A DNA stretch of 64,000 bases from Streptomyces globosus (GCF_003325375.1 NZ_CP030862.1:1863501-1927500); one strand, 5' to 3'; counted from the first letter of the stretch, positions 8,209 through 18,000 are shown. Translations and numbers: made by a program. Notes: a model not told the origin generated them from the letters alone.

Positions 8209-8370
8209 ATGATCGAGCGCGAGAACGAGGCCGTCCAGCGCGGCCCGATCACGGAGATACGGCCACTGCGCGGCAACCCTCCTCGTGTGGGGTGGGGGGC
8301 GTTCTTCGCAGCCGCCGAGCAGGAGCGACGCGAGTGGGACGACGACGAGGACGACTACCCCCGCGGGTAG
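8209..8370 (+). CDS. Small acidic protein
   Basis: 53 residues: it starts MIERENEAVQRGPITEIRPL and ends with an acidic run (EWDDDEDDYPRG). AGGAGG lies five bases before ATG 8209 and overlaps the preceding stop. It is convergent with, and two bases from, the zinc-ribbon gene. Unknown function. Confidence 0.55.
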   Translation: MIERENEAVQRGPITEIRPLRGNPPRVGWGAFFAAAEQERREWDDDEDDYPRG

Positions 8371-8371
8371 A

Positions 8372-8608
8372 TCAGAACAGCGCCAGCTTCTCGTCGGCTG
8401 GCTCGGGCTCGGCGTCCTCGAACATCGGCAGCAGCAGGTCCGATCCCGCGGGGATGAGCCGGCCCGAGGCGACGCAGCTGATCGGCGGGAGGCCGTGGCG
8501 GCGGTTCTGGGGTCCGGGCGGGTCGTGCCGCGCGAGGTGCCTCGTGTCGGGGCTGACGGCGACGGAGCGACGGCAGGCGGGGCAGGTGATGCGGGGCCAT
8601 GAGGGCAT
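8372..8608 (-). CDS. Small zinc-ribbon-like hypothetical protein
   Basis: 78 residues with one CPAC knuckle (ITCPACRRSVAV) followed by a His-rich turn (RHLARHDPPG). It ends in an acidic tail (MFEDAEPEPADEKLALF). GAAAGGGA precedes ATG 8608. This type is common in actinobacterial plasmids and phages. Function unknown. Confidence 0.5.
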   Translation of the reverse strand: MPSWPRITCPACRRSVAVSPDTRHLARHDPPGPQNRRHGLPPISCVASGRLIPAGSDLLLPMFEDAEPEPADEKLALF

Positions 8609-8748
8609 GACGAGTCCCTTTCTCAAGCCTGTGACGGTCGGGCAGGCCGCGTTTGGGATACGGCGGCACCCGGCAATGCACACATGAGAGCCGTCGGACC
8701 GCCGACGGAGGTAGCGGGGCGACCACATTCGGCGAGGTCCGAAGTGCA

Positions 8749-8790
8749 CCGAAGTTCGTCGTAGTTCAGTGAACTTCGGCGAAGTTCGTC
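8749..8790. promoter_or_regulatory. Operator-like GAAGTTCG repeats
   Basis: CCGAAGTTC at 8749-8757 is inverted as GAACTTCGG at 8771-8779. CGAAGTTCGTC is repeated directly at 8750-8760 and 8780-8790. The cluster lies just ahead of the HTH-adenylate kinase gene and is a plausible binding site for its own HTH domain (inference). Confidence 0.5.
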
Positions 8791-8812
8791 AGCAACTCTC
8801 TACAGTGGACCG

Positions 8813-10057
8813 ATGGGTGCAGGGGGAGCTGGCGTGTCTGCGCCGATGGGGCCGGACGAGGGTTACGAACGGGCGTTGGGTGAGTTCGCCGCCGCCTTGG
8901 TAGACCTGCGGATCAACCACGGGGCCCCGACCTACAAGCAGCTCTCCAAGGCCGCGCAGACAGCTGGCCGTACCTCACTCTCCTCGTCGGCCATCTCCGA
9001 GGCGATGAACGGTGTGCGTCTGCCATCGATGGAGTTCACGCTGGAGCTTGTGCGCCAGATCGCTGGCCATGATCCACAGGTCCGCGAGGCGTGGCGGGAG
9101 CGGTGGACCCGAGTGAGACGACTGCAACGTAGAGGTACCGCCTACCGGGCTCGGCCCGAACGAACCTCACCCAACCAAGGTGAAGGCCAGCAAGGCTTCG
9201 AATCGCCGCCGGACGGTCCGCGAAGTGCGGCCCTGCGGGAGGCCGCAGAGATCGTGGCTCAGGCTCGGGTCGAGGCGGAGGTGCTGATTGCAGAGGCGCA
9301 GGCGCAGGCGGACGAAATACTTCGTGCAGCTGAAGAGGTAAAGAAGAGTGCTGTACGAGATATCTCGCCGGCTGTTGCGCGGCTGATGACGCGAGAATCT
9401 ATGCGAATCATTCTCCTGGGTCCACCTGGGGCAGGGAAGGGTACTCAAGGGATGTACCTCAAAAGGATTCTTGGTGTTCCTAAGGTTCAGATTGGCGACT
9501 TGATGAGGGAGAACATCTCACAAGGAACGTCATCCGGTCTGCTAGCGAAACAGATCATGGATCGGGGTGATCTGATCCCTGACGGCGTGTTCATGGACAT
9601 GCTGCGGCACCGCTTAAGCCGGGAGGATGTATCGGACGGATTTCTCTTGGACGGACTTCCTCGGACCGTCGAACAGTCACAGATGCTCGACTCCCTAGTT
9701 GATGAGCGTGGTCATAAGATCGACATCGCCCTTCATCTCGACATTTCCCGGGACGAGGCAGTCAGACGAATTTCTGGGCGACGAATCTGCAAGAAGGATT
9801 CGTCTCATGTTGCGCATGTCCTCTATGCGCCTCCGCAGGGCTACGACGCGTGTCGTGTCTGTGGTGGGGGATTCGTTGCGCGCGCTGACGATTCGCGGCA
9901 CGTAGTCAAGAACCGCTGGGCTGTCTGGGAGGCCTACACCGAGCCGACGGCGGCGTTGTATGGGGCGAGAGGACAGCTCGTGAAGGTCTCCGGCTACGGG
10001 AGCGTTGACGAAGTGACGGAACGGGCCGTCGACGCGCTCGCAGCGTTCTTTGGTTGA
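8813..10057 (+). CDS. HTH / coiled-coil / adenylate kinase fusion
   Basis: A 414-residue three-part protein in one unbroken frame. Residues 20-105 form an XRE-type helix-turn-helix (KQLSKAAQ, SAISEAMNGVRLPS). Residues 140-185 are an Ala/Glu-rich coiled coil. Residues 198-414 are a complete adenylate kinase: P-loop GPPGAGKGTQ at 203-212, IGDLMREN AMP-binding region, GFLLDGLPRT, RRISGRRIC before the LID, and VKNRW plus TEPTAALY near the end. The LID carries C...C-x2-C residues. Codon 268 is TTA, rare in Streptomyces. GC content seems lower in the kinase half. Housekeeping adenylate kinases are about 215 residues without HTH, so this is probably a regulatory or sensory kinase. Confidence 0.8.
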   Translation: MGAGGAGVSAPMGPDEGYERALGEFAAALVDLRINHGAPTYKQLSKAAQTAGRTSLSSSAISEAMNGVRLPSMEFTLELVRQIAGHDPQVREAWRERWTRVRRLQRRGTAYRARPERTSPNQGEGQQGFESPPDGPRSAALREAAEIVAQARVEAEVLIAEAQAQADEILRAAEEVKKSAVRDISPAVARLMTRESMRIILLGPPGAGKGTQGMYLKRILGVPKVQIGDLMRENISQGTSSGLLAKQIMDRGDLIPDGVFMDMLRHRLSREDVSDGFLLDGLPRTVEQSQMLDSLVDERGHKIDIALHLDISRDEAVRRISGRRICKKDSSHVAHVLYAPPQGYDACRVCGGGFVARADDSRHVVKNRWAVWEAYTEPTAALYGARGQLVKVSGYGSVDEVTERAVDALAAFFG

Positions 10058-10206
10058 GCTGGTGTGAGCCGGGGCCCGTTTTCGCTGGATTGCGGAACGA
10101 TTGAGGCGGTTGGCGACCTTCAAGAGGTGATGGGATCTATGAAGCGTTTTCGACGGCGACTTTGAGATCGTGGTTGATCAGCCGGCAAAGTGAGCAGAGG
10201 AGCAAT

Positions 10207-10572
10207 GTGAATACGTCAGCGGAGCGCCAGTTCCATCGAGACATGGTGGCTGGCGCTCAGCGCCTCAAGCGCGAAATCGGATACAACCCAGTCCGTTTTA
10301 CGCAAATGCTGGCGGAGATTGGAGCAGTCGAGACGGCTAAGCACCTGCTGCGAGGGCGGGATGCCTCGGACGGGTTCACGACTCTGTGGAGCGCCCGCCG
10401 ACTGGACGTCAGTGTTGAGGCGTTTGTTCTCTTGCCGTGGTACGAGGGCCTGTTCACCGATGCGGAACGGGGCACGGCGAGGCGGCGTCTGGAGGCGCAC
10501 AAGTTTGATGTGGCTCGGTATCTCCGCGACTGCGTGAGCACCCCTCCCCCTTGGGTGCCAGAATCGCTCTAG
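10207..10572 (+). CDS. Conserved hypothetical protein
   Basis: 121 residues, FHRDMVAGAQRLKREIGYNP, then ASDGFTTLWSARRLDVSVEAF and a C-terminal RRRLEAHKFD. I recognise this as a frequent small actinobacterial protein of unknown function. GTG 10207 follows GAGGAG at four bases. It lies 150 bp downstream of the adenylate kinase fusion. Confidence 0.6.
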   Translation: MNTSAERQFHRDMVAGAQRLKREIGYNPVRFTQMLAEIGAVETAKHLLRGRDASDGFTTLWSARRLDVSVEAFVLLPWYEGLFTDAERGTARRRLEAHKFDVARYLRDCVSTPPPWVPESL

Positions 10573-10614
10573 ACGAAAGTTGGGAGCCCGGAGGGCGCGG
10601 CCCCCTGGATGGCA

Positions 10615-11271
10615 TCAATCCGGGAGCGGGTCGCGCACCTCCCGCACATCCCGGCGCAGAAATCCCTCATACAACTCCTCCATCACGCGCCTCGCGTGCT
10701 GCGGCTCCGGAATCCCCACGCCAGCCCCCGGCCAGGGAGTGGTACGCATCATCCGGATCGCGAGCACGGCCCGCCGCTGCCCCAAGGACCGGACTTCAGG
10801 GTCAGCGGCCTGCATCATGGCCTGCATGCCCGCCTGAGCTCGCCCGGCGCGGGTCCGGTGAAGCTGGGCCGGTGACAGCACCAGGCAGGTCTTCCTGGGC
10901 GCGTACGGGGGATCGGCGAAGAGGCCGACGTGGCCGGAATGCGTGATCATGAATACCTCGCTTGGGTCTGGTACCCGAGCCGCCAGGGCTGGCCACCCCT
11001 GATCCAGCAGCCAGGCCTCGTACGCCGGATACCGGTCTTCCGAGCCGAAGTGCTCTGCCGACAGCTTCCAGAAGTCCTCCTCCGCCTCCATAGCCGCCTG
11101 ATGCAGGGTGCGGTGGACATCTGCGTGCATCTCTGCGGGAATCGCGATGCAGGCGACTCCGCCTCTGCGGTCACGGCTCCGCAAGCACACCATGCCGAAG
11201 TCCATACGGATCTCCAGCACATCGGACACAATCACGTCGTATGCTGGCCGCTGCTTTTTCCTCTTTGCCAT
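10615..11271 (-). CDS. Hypothetical protein
   Basis: 218 residues, soluble, starting with a basic MAKRKKQRP. It contains LFADPPYAPRKTCLVLSPAQLHRTR and a C-terminal helix-rich region. No family recognised. Convergent with the preceding plus-strand gene. No clear ribosome site at ATG 11271. Confidence 0.5.
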   Translation of the reverse strand: MAKRKKQRPAYDVIVSDVLEIRMDFGMVCLRSRDRRGGVACIAIPAEMHADVHRTLHQAAMEAEEDFWKLSAEHFGSEDRYPAYEAWLLDQGWPALAARVPDPSEVFMITHSGHVGLFADPPYAPRKTCLVLSPAQLHRTRAGRAQAGMQAMMQAADPEVRSLGQRRAVLAIRMMRTTPWPGAGVGIPEPQHARRVMEELYEGFLRRDVREVRDPLPD

Positions 11272-11405
11272 GGCGCGTGACTATCAGCCCCTGGTGAGCG
11301 AGGGGCGTGGATCCGGCTGCGGTCACCCTCACGGGGCTGTGTTGGCGGCAACCAGCCTGTGCTCCGTTCTCCTTGAAGGGCAGGGCAGTTTTGGCTGCTG
11401 TGGGA

Positions 11406-11876
11406 TCAGATCCGCTTTTTGACGGTGCCACCGTCGTCAGGCGGGGCGCTTGATGAACCAGCCAACGGCCAGAGTGCGGCGCCGGTCTCGATGTCCACGA
11501 CCTTGACCCACTCATCCGAGCCGATGGGCCGCTCGATCACGTACCAGTGCTTGCTTCCCTGATTCCATTGGTTGACGAACTCAGGGTCTTCGGGCGTCGC
11601 CACCGGTATGCCCAACCCGATGTACGAGCGATGCGGCACGTTGCCGTCCCGACGGGCCCAGTCGAACCAGTGGTGGGCTTCTGCGGAGGGTATGCGCAGC
11701 TCGAACCGGATGGTCTTGCCGTCCCGGATAGCCCAGGGCAGGGAGTCCTGGTCGTCCGACTCGGACATGTGGACGAGCCGGGGATTCTCTTCTGGCCATC
11801 GTGGCTCAAGAACGCCGTCGTTGAATATTTGCTCCAGGGCTGAGGGCGTTGTGAAGTGGTAGAGGCTCCGCATCAT
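11406..11876 (-). CDS. Hypothetical protein, possible ADP-ribosyltransferase-fold toxin
   Basis: About 156 residues. The N-terminus reads SLYHFTTPSALEQIFNDGVL, then LVHMSES and IRFELRIPSAEAHHWFDWAR. The order H-T, helix, G-x-L, H-x-S resembles DarT/DUF4433-type ART folds, but the match is by eye and weak. It lies 30-40 bases downstream of the gene ending at 11910, a toxin-antitoxin-like layout. GTG 11882 is an alternative start. Function unproven. Confidence 0.4.
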   Translation of the reverse strand: MMRSLYHFTTPSALEQIFNDGVLEPRWPEENPRLVHMSESDDQDSLPWAIRDGKTIRFELRIPSAEAHHWFDWARRDGNVPHRSYIGLGIPVATPEDPEFVNQWNQGSKHWYVIERPIGSDEWVKVVDIETGAALWPLAGSSSAPPDDGGTVKKRI

Positions 11877-11909
11877 CCGCACACCGTACGGCGCGCCGGT
11901 GCGAGCCGG

Positions 11910-12413
11910 TCAGCTGTCATCGGAAACTCCGGCTTCCTGCGCCACCCGCCACCGGCTAGCCTTGGCGGAGGCTGCTATGAGGCGCTCCACGGCCTCCAGC
12001 AGAGAATCGCGGCCGGCCTCCTCCAGCTCATGGAAGATACCCATTTCCAGATCGTCGGCCGCCTCGTTCAGGGCCCCGCGGGCGGCCAGCAGAGACTCCT
12101 CGGGGGGAAGCAGGTCCTCGGCCGCGCGCAGCGCCTCGAAGCCCTGCCGGGCCACGAATCCGATCCTCCGCTGGTCCTGCCAGATCGCATCCGGCGTTCG
12201 GCCGGCGAGGGGAATCTGGTCGTTGCAGCGCCCAAGGGTGAACTGCAACCTCGCGCGCAGAGCCTGCACTTCGGCGAACATCCCGGTCGGGGCGTGCAGG
12301 TCGCGGAAGTCGGTGCACATCTTCACGTCAGCGGCCAGGGCCGCAGGTATCTCGTGCGTCACGGCGTACAACGTAGTAGTTGCCGGTGCGTGACTTGTCA
12401 GCCCACCGGACAT
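11910..12413 (-). CDS. Hypothetical helical protein
   Basis: 167 residues, strongly alpha-helical and acidic, with ALRARLQFTLGRCNDQIPLAG and DDLEMGIFHELEEAGRD. GTG 12362 is a possible internal start (VTHEIPAALAADVK). Probably cotranscribed with the gene downstream; could be its antitoxin or partner. No family recognised. Confidence 0.45.
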   Translation of the reverse strand: MSGGLTSHAPATTTLYAVTHEIPAALAADVKMCTDFRDLHAPTGMFAEVQALRARLQFTLGRCNDQIPLAGRTPDAIWQDQRRIGFVARQGFEALRAAEDLLPPEESLLAARGALNEAADDLEMGIFHELEEAGRDSLLEAVERLIAASAKASRWRVAQEAGVSDDS

Positions 12414-12476
12414 GAAGAAGCCCCGCCGGCCGCCACCGAGGAGGAGAACCCCAGCAGGGGACTGAAAAGTGCGGCT

Positions 12477-13463
12477 CTACGCAGCCTGCTGGGCCCGCAG
12501 GACGTCCGCCAAGCTCTCCCGCCCCTCGCTCCACCGCGCGAGCTCGTCTCGGCCGATCAGGCGCACCCGGGCGTCCTCCTTCGACCACATCTTCGCCGAG
12601 CCCGTGAACTTCCCGTTGGTGACGACGATCGGCAGAGCCACTGGGTGGATGGCGCTCGCCCCGCCGAACAGATGCTGGGCGACCGGCTGGCCGACGGACC
12701 CGTTGCCGCCGCTGAAGTGCTTAGTCTGGACCATGATGTGGCGATCGAAGTCGTCTATTGCGAGAACGTCGGCGCCCAGGTCGCCGGCGCCGCCTCCGGA
12801 GCGCACAACCCGATAGCCATCGCGGTCGAGCAGATCACCTATCAGCTTCTCGAAGCGGGAATGGTGCAGAACGTCGATCTTGTCCATTGGTAGGGCCGTC
12901 GGTTCTGTAAAGATGCCGGCCTCAAGAAGCTCGTCGAGGAGCCTGATGACCGTCGTGGCGTAGTCGACCTGTTGCTCGTATCGCTGGCGCACGACTCTGG
13001 AGTGCTCGATCTTCAGATCAAGCAGATTCGCGCTGATGGGATTGATGCCCATGCTGTCCCAGCTCGGGCAGGCCGGACGCTCTTCGAGGAGACGCTGTTC
13101 GAGCCGAGCCGCCCAGTCACGCCGGCGCCGGGAGTGAGGGGCATGGGCGAGGACCTGGCGCATACCTCGACGCACGTCCTCGACGATGCTCAGGAGCTGA
13201 CGGTCCTGTCCTTGCACCACCCGGATCAGCGAGAGATCGCGGCGGCGTGCGTGGGGGCTGAGTTCGGCAGGCAGGTACCACGCGGACATCTCGCACTCCG
13301 ATAGGCCGCTGATGACGGTTCGCGTCTTGGAGCGCAGCGTAAAGAGGGCTTCCTCCAGCCCTCGCAAGTTGTTGACCGCGGGTGCATTGCTGAACTGCAC
13401 AGGCTGCGTGGTGAACAAGAGGTCCCTCCCCAGGGCGGCTTCACGCCGAGGAGCGTAGATCAA
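12477..13463 (-). CDS. Mrr-like restriction endonuclease
   Basis: 328 residues. The C-terminal half is an Mrr_cat domain: HSRFEKLIGDLLDRDGYRV, then GDLGADVLA (D228, D232) and VQTKHF (Q246-x-K248), the D...QxK pattern of Mrr nucleases. The N-terminal 190 residues are helical and unassigned. Mrr enzymes usually cleave methylated DNA. The start is weak: TTG 13463, or TTG near 13418 with a GGGGAGG ahead. It lies 10 bases downstream of the next upstream gene and so is in an operon. A C5-methyltransferase is encoded 1.5 kb away on the other strand. Confidence 0.75.
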   Translation of the reverse strand: MIYAPRREAALGRDLLFTTQPVQFSNAPAVNNLRGLEEALFTLRSKTRTVISGLSECEMSAWYLPAELSPHARRRDLSLIRVVQGQDRQLLSIVEDVRRGMRQVLAHAPHSRRRRDWAARLEQRLLEERPACPSWDSMGINPISANLLDLKIEHSRVVRQRYEQQVDYATTVIRLLDELLEAGIFTEPTALPMDKIDVLHHSRFEKLIGDLLDRDGYRVVRSGGGAGDLGADVLAIDDFDRHIMVQTKHFSGGNGSVGQPVAQHLFGGASAIHPVALPIVVTNGKFTGSAKMWSKEDARVRLIGRDELARWSEGRESLADVLRAQQAA

Positions 13464-13473
13464 GGCACCGACA

Positions 13474-14214
13474 TCAGCTCCGAGGGAAGCGCGGGAACTG
13501 ATCGTACTCTGCGTCCCCGGGCTGCCAAACGGACTCGATCTGATCGCCCAGGACGTCAGCTTCGTAGTCGATCTGGCAGCCGACCTCCGGCAGGCCGATG
13601 TAGCTGCCGACGAAGGGATAGATCAGTTCGCGGTACGACAAGACTGCGACTTTGGGATTCGAGGCGTTGAGCAGGGCGACGACCAGTGCCGGCCGTCCCA
13701 GCTTCTTGACGCGGTCGCTTGAGGACTTGCTCCACAGTTCACTGCTGTACTGGGCCTCTCCGCCCCAGAAGCTGAACTGGTCGCCGATCCGCCGGTCGTG
13801 GAGAGGTTGCCGGTTGCCGATGACACAGATCTTGCCGACGCGGTACTTCACGTAGGGATCCGTCTTGAACACGCTGGACTCGCGCAGCGCTTCGTGCTCC
13901 CCAGCCGTGATCACGCCCGCCGCGAAGGCCTTGTCCTGGCGGTCTTGGAGGAGCTGGGGGGTCAGGCGGCGGAGCCCGTCGGCTTTGACATCGCCTACTT
14001 CGTAGTCGAGCAGACGCGTCGCATGGAACGTGCGGAGCAGTCGGCCAACTAGGAGCTCGCGCAGGCCGAGGTCGAGGTCGCCGAGCGCACCGTCCTCGCG
14101 CAGCTCGGCATACGTGGCAACGTCTCCCACAGCGTCGGCCGCGGCTTTCACGTACGCGGTCAGGTCGCCCGGCCACTCGCCGGGGCGGTCTATCTCGATG
14201 ATCTCGGCAGCCAT
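13474..14214 (-). CDS. Hypothetical protein, operon partner of Mrr-like nuclease
   Basis: 246 residues from ATG 14214 (MAAEIIEIDRPGEWPGDL). It contains FKTDPYVKYRVGKICVIGN and RPALVVALLNASNPKVAVLSYREL. No domain recognised. First gene of a minus-strand run of four that ends at 11406. Possibly a specificity or accessory part of a restriction system (inference from position). Confidence 0.5.
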   Translation of the reverse strand: MAAEIIEIDRPGEWPGDLTAYVKAAADAVGDVATYAELREDGALGDLDLGLRELLVGRLLRTFHATRLLDYEVGDVKADGLRRLTPQLLQDRQDKAFAAGVITAGEHEALRESSVFKTDPYVKYRVGKICVIGNRQPLHDRRIGDQFSFWGGEAQYSSELWSKSSSDRVKKLGRPALVVALLNASNPKVAVLSYRELIYPFVGSYIGLPEVGCQIDYEADVLGDQIESVWQPGDAEYDQFPRFPRS

Positions 14215-14531
14215 GTCCGAACCCAACCACAGTGTGGCGAGCAGGCAGGCATCCGACCGCTGCCGAGTCTTTGGTGGTAATGAAGAAGCCCCCGCCGGCC
14301 GCACTCTCCGAAGAGAGCGGGTGAACCCCGGCGGAGGCATGAGATCCGGTGTGACGCGGAGTTCTCAAGGAGGAAGTTAGCACGGAAGATGTTGCTGCAC
14401 GAGATGGTGTTCAGAATGCGGGTCGATTGCGTAGGATCCTGGGTGCCGGCCACTGCCCTCGAAGCTGATACTGCCCCTGCCCGAACAGGGCTTTCGCGTG
14501 AGTGAGGTCAGGCCCCCATTTATCAGGAAAT

Positions 14532-14568
14532 TGGCGCTAATGGTGGGGGGTGTCTCTATTTAGCGCCA
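14532..14568. promoter_or_regulatory. Inverted repeat in AT-rich intergenic region
   Basis: TGGCGCTAA (14532-14540) pairs with TTAGCGCCA (14560-14568) over 19 bases. It lies in the gene-free segment 14215-14774, whose right part is markedly AT-rich (runs of T and TTTTCATTTTCCTC near 14640-14670). This is a likely control region for the plus-strand block that begins at 14775; nothing else is visible there. Confidence 0.45.
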
Positions 14569-14774
14569 CTTAATGCATTCGTCGGGGCGTCCAGGGCATT
14601 CGCGCTCCGTCAAATAACATCTCACCTATTGGTCGCGTTTTTTAACACGTTCCTTTTTTCATTTTCCTCTGCCATAATCCCCGGCTTTTTGAGAAAATGG
14701 ACCCATGCCCAAAAGGGCCGCCCGCTGAACCCGGGCGACACGGTGTGACGACTCGCGATAGGGGTTTCTCAGGA

Positions 14775-14978
14775 ATGGCTCACGTTCAACGGGATAGCTG
14801 TGCCGTTTTCCAGGACGCTTCGTACGTCCTGCCTGCAACCATCGCGCCGCTGGTCGAGGCCGCGCGCGCCCAGGGCTGGGACGTCAAGGAGGAAATCGCT
14901 CCGCACGCTCTGGAGCGGCTGTACCTCACCCTGACTGCCGACACGGCGGCCGGTAAGGGATACGTCTACCTGGTGTGA
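14775..14978 (+). CDS. N-terminal fragment upstream of methyltransferase, stop-interrupted
   Basis: 67 residues from ATG 14775 (AGGA immediately before), ending GKGYVYLV then TGA. The same frame continues without a further stop through DQKGRRYDVSYAAVSK into the 1342-residue methyltransferase. The continuation looks protein-like from the first codon, so the TGA probably replaces a sense codon such as TGG. It could instead be a real separate small gene with reinitiation. Confidence 0.5.
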   Translation: MAHVQRDSCAVFQDASYVLPATIAPLVEAARAQGWDVKEEIAPHALERLYLTLTADTAAGKGYVYLV

Positions 14979-15002
14979 GACCAGAAAGGCCGCCGCTATG
15001 AC

Positions 15003-18000
15003 GTGAGCTACGCGGCGGTATCCAAGCTCAGTGAGGTGACGCTAGGCGGATCCGATTACCGGGGTGTGGGTCGGTCCAAGGTCGATAATGCCCGGTACAT
15101 GATCATGGCGAATCCGGCGATTCGCGGTGAGGACCCGAGCAACCAGGTCGAGCCGGAAATGGTCGAGACCGAGGACGATATTTCTGACCCGAACACTCCG
15201 GTCGGTCGGCAGGCATGGTCTGTCGTCAAGCTGTCCCGCGACGCCCAGAAGTACGCAGGGCAGGCGGAGGAGCACGCGAAGGAGGCGGAGAGGCTCGCAC
15301 TCGAAACGGCCTGCTACGCGGATATCTCCGAGGTCTCCCGGACCATGCGGGCATGTCGTGAGCAGATTTCGGAGGCGCAGCGGCACGCGGACCTTATCCG
15401 GCCGGAATTCGAGGCAGCGGAGCGTCTCTACCGTCGCGCGCGCTGGGCGCACGCTGCGGCGTACCGGATATCTAGCGTCATGTTCTTCTCTGACGGCCCC
15501 TGGGAAGCCGTGATGGATGACTGGACGGAGCGCAGCAGCGATGCCCACGCGTCTGCCATGGAATACCGGGACCGCGCCGAGGGTGCGATCGGGGATGCCG
15601 GGGAGGACGTCCGCCGTGCCGAGCGTCAGCTCGATCGTGCATGCGCCGTCTGCGGCACCTGGTACCCGTGCACTCGGTCGGGGCGTGAGCTGACCGCCGA
15701 TCTGTACGACCGTGGCGGGTACACGTGCGGCTGCGGGGGCGCCGTTGAGGTCGACGACGTGCCCGAGCCGATCGAGCCGTGCGCCGGACAGATGAGCTTC
15801 GACGACGAACCGGAGCCCGAGCCTGCCGCGCCGGAGCACGAGACCACGGTGGCCGAGCTGGACGGGCACTTCATTCCCTCGTGCTCGTGCGGCTGGGAGC
15901 AGGACAACGGGGGCTTCCGGTGCGAGGAGTTCGCGCAGATGCGCGCGGGACATCACCGGGGCCAGCCGGAAATCGACGTGGACCGCCCGAAGCCAGAAAA
16001 GGCCACTCGCGAGATCAACGGGACCGAGTTCACCGCGACGTGGGAGCGGCACCAGTACGTGATCCGTTGGCACCGCCACGCGCTCCAGGTGGGCAAGACC
16101 GCCGGTGAGGCGTTCCGGCGGCTCGAAGCGGGTCTGCGGGACAACCCCGAGCCGTACGCGGCGGAGATGACGGAGGTGGAGAACAAGAGCAAGGGGAGCA
16201 GCAGCATGGGGCGGGGCAGCATGGCGCCGAAGCGCAAGGCGGCGGCGGTCAAGGTCAGTGCCATTGCGTGGAGCGACAAGAACACCTTCCCCTGCGTCGC
16301 CGAGTTGCTCGGCCACCGGTACGTCGTGCGCAAGCTCGCCGGGAACTTCAGCGCCCAGCACGAGCACTCGGACGGCGCGCGCCTGATCTTCGACGATCAG
16401 GACCCGAAGAACCGGTGCCGCACGGGCGGGGCCATGTTCCCGAACCTGCCTGCGGTCAAGCGGGCGATCCTCGCGGACGCCATCCAGCGGGGCGAGGTCG
16501 AGGAGCACCAGGACCAGCCGGAGCGGAAGCCGGTCACGCACGCGGACCTGTTCGCGGTCGACGGCGCCGAGCTGGTCGCGCTGCTCGACTCCCTGACCGT
16601 GGAGCAGCGGGAGACGCTGGCCGCGCCGTGGCCGGTGCGGTGGCTGTACCCGGCGGAGATGCCCCGGGGGCTGAACTTCTGCGCCGGGTGCGGTGGCGGC
16701 TGCAAGGGCAAGCGGCTGGTGTCCGACACGGACATGATCTGCATCGACCTGGCGGGGGACGCGGTGGCGACCTCGGAGGCGGCCGGGTGCACGGTGCTGC
16801 TGGCGGACGTGAAGACGCTCACGCCGGAACACCCCGCGCTGCGGTTCACCAGCGAGACCATGTTCACGATGCCGTGCACGGACTGGACGATCGCGGGCAA
16901 GGGCCTCGGCCGTGACGCGAGCAACCTGGAGATCCTCACCGAGGCCATTGACCAGGTCGGTTTCGCCTTCGGCAACTACGAAAAGGACGGAACCGAGTAC
17001 TGCGACCACGAGGAGAACGGCCAGGAGTGCACCTGGGAGGAGGGTTGCTTCTCCTCGTACGGGGACCGCACCGACATGACCGTGCCGGAGATGTGGGCGC
17101 TGGTCGACGGCATGACGAGCAAGACGGCCGGGCTCATGCTGGCCCCGGTGATCTGGTGCCTGGGTCTGCGGTACATCGGTGCGCCGCTCACCCGGGTCGT
17201 CATCGAGCAGGCCGCCGCGCTGCCCGAGGAGATCAAGGATGAGATCTGTCTTGAGCTGAACGTGGCCGGGTGCGAGCAAGGCGAGTGGACGACCCTGGAC
17301 GCGGCCGACTTCGGCAGCCCCAGCAACCGCAAGCGCTCCATCATGGCGGCGCACTGGTACCGGCGGCCGGGCCTTCCGCAGGCACCGGGGATCACCACGC
17401 TTGCCTGTGACGCGATCGGCTGGGACGCCGAGGACGAGATCAACACGCGCGGCGTGAGGAAGACCAGCGGGGGCAACGCCTTCCGCATGGACGGTGTCAC
17501 CAGCCGCCACCCGGAGCCGAAGCCGATCAACGGCATCACCTCGAAGATCCGAGGCTGGTACAACGCGGCCACGGGGCGCCGGTTCACGATCGAGGAGGTG
17601 TGCCTCCTGGTCGGCCTGCCCGCCGACTACCCGGTGACCGGGTCGCGGTCCTCTCAGACGCAGCAACTGGGAGACATCTTTTCGCCGCTGGTGTCGCTGG
17701 CAGTCTGGGGGCAGCTCCTCGGAGTGCCGTGGCGGGAGCTGCTGCGCCGCTACCTGGGTGAGCTGTACCCGGCGGTGCACGGTGCCGACACCGAAGAAAA
17801 CTTGGTCGACGAGTCGCCGGCTGGAGCCGACCAGGATCCTGCGCTTGTTGACACGGAGGGAAACGACACGGACGAGTGCGACCACTCGTACGCGTGGCTG
17901 ACCGTCGACACCGCCGCCGAGGGCGGCCGGGGCGTGGCTGTCGGATGCGCCGACGGGTGCCAGCGGCTCACGCGGAAGGGTCGGAGCAGGACGTCCGCGC

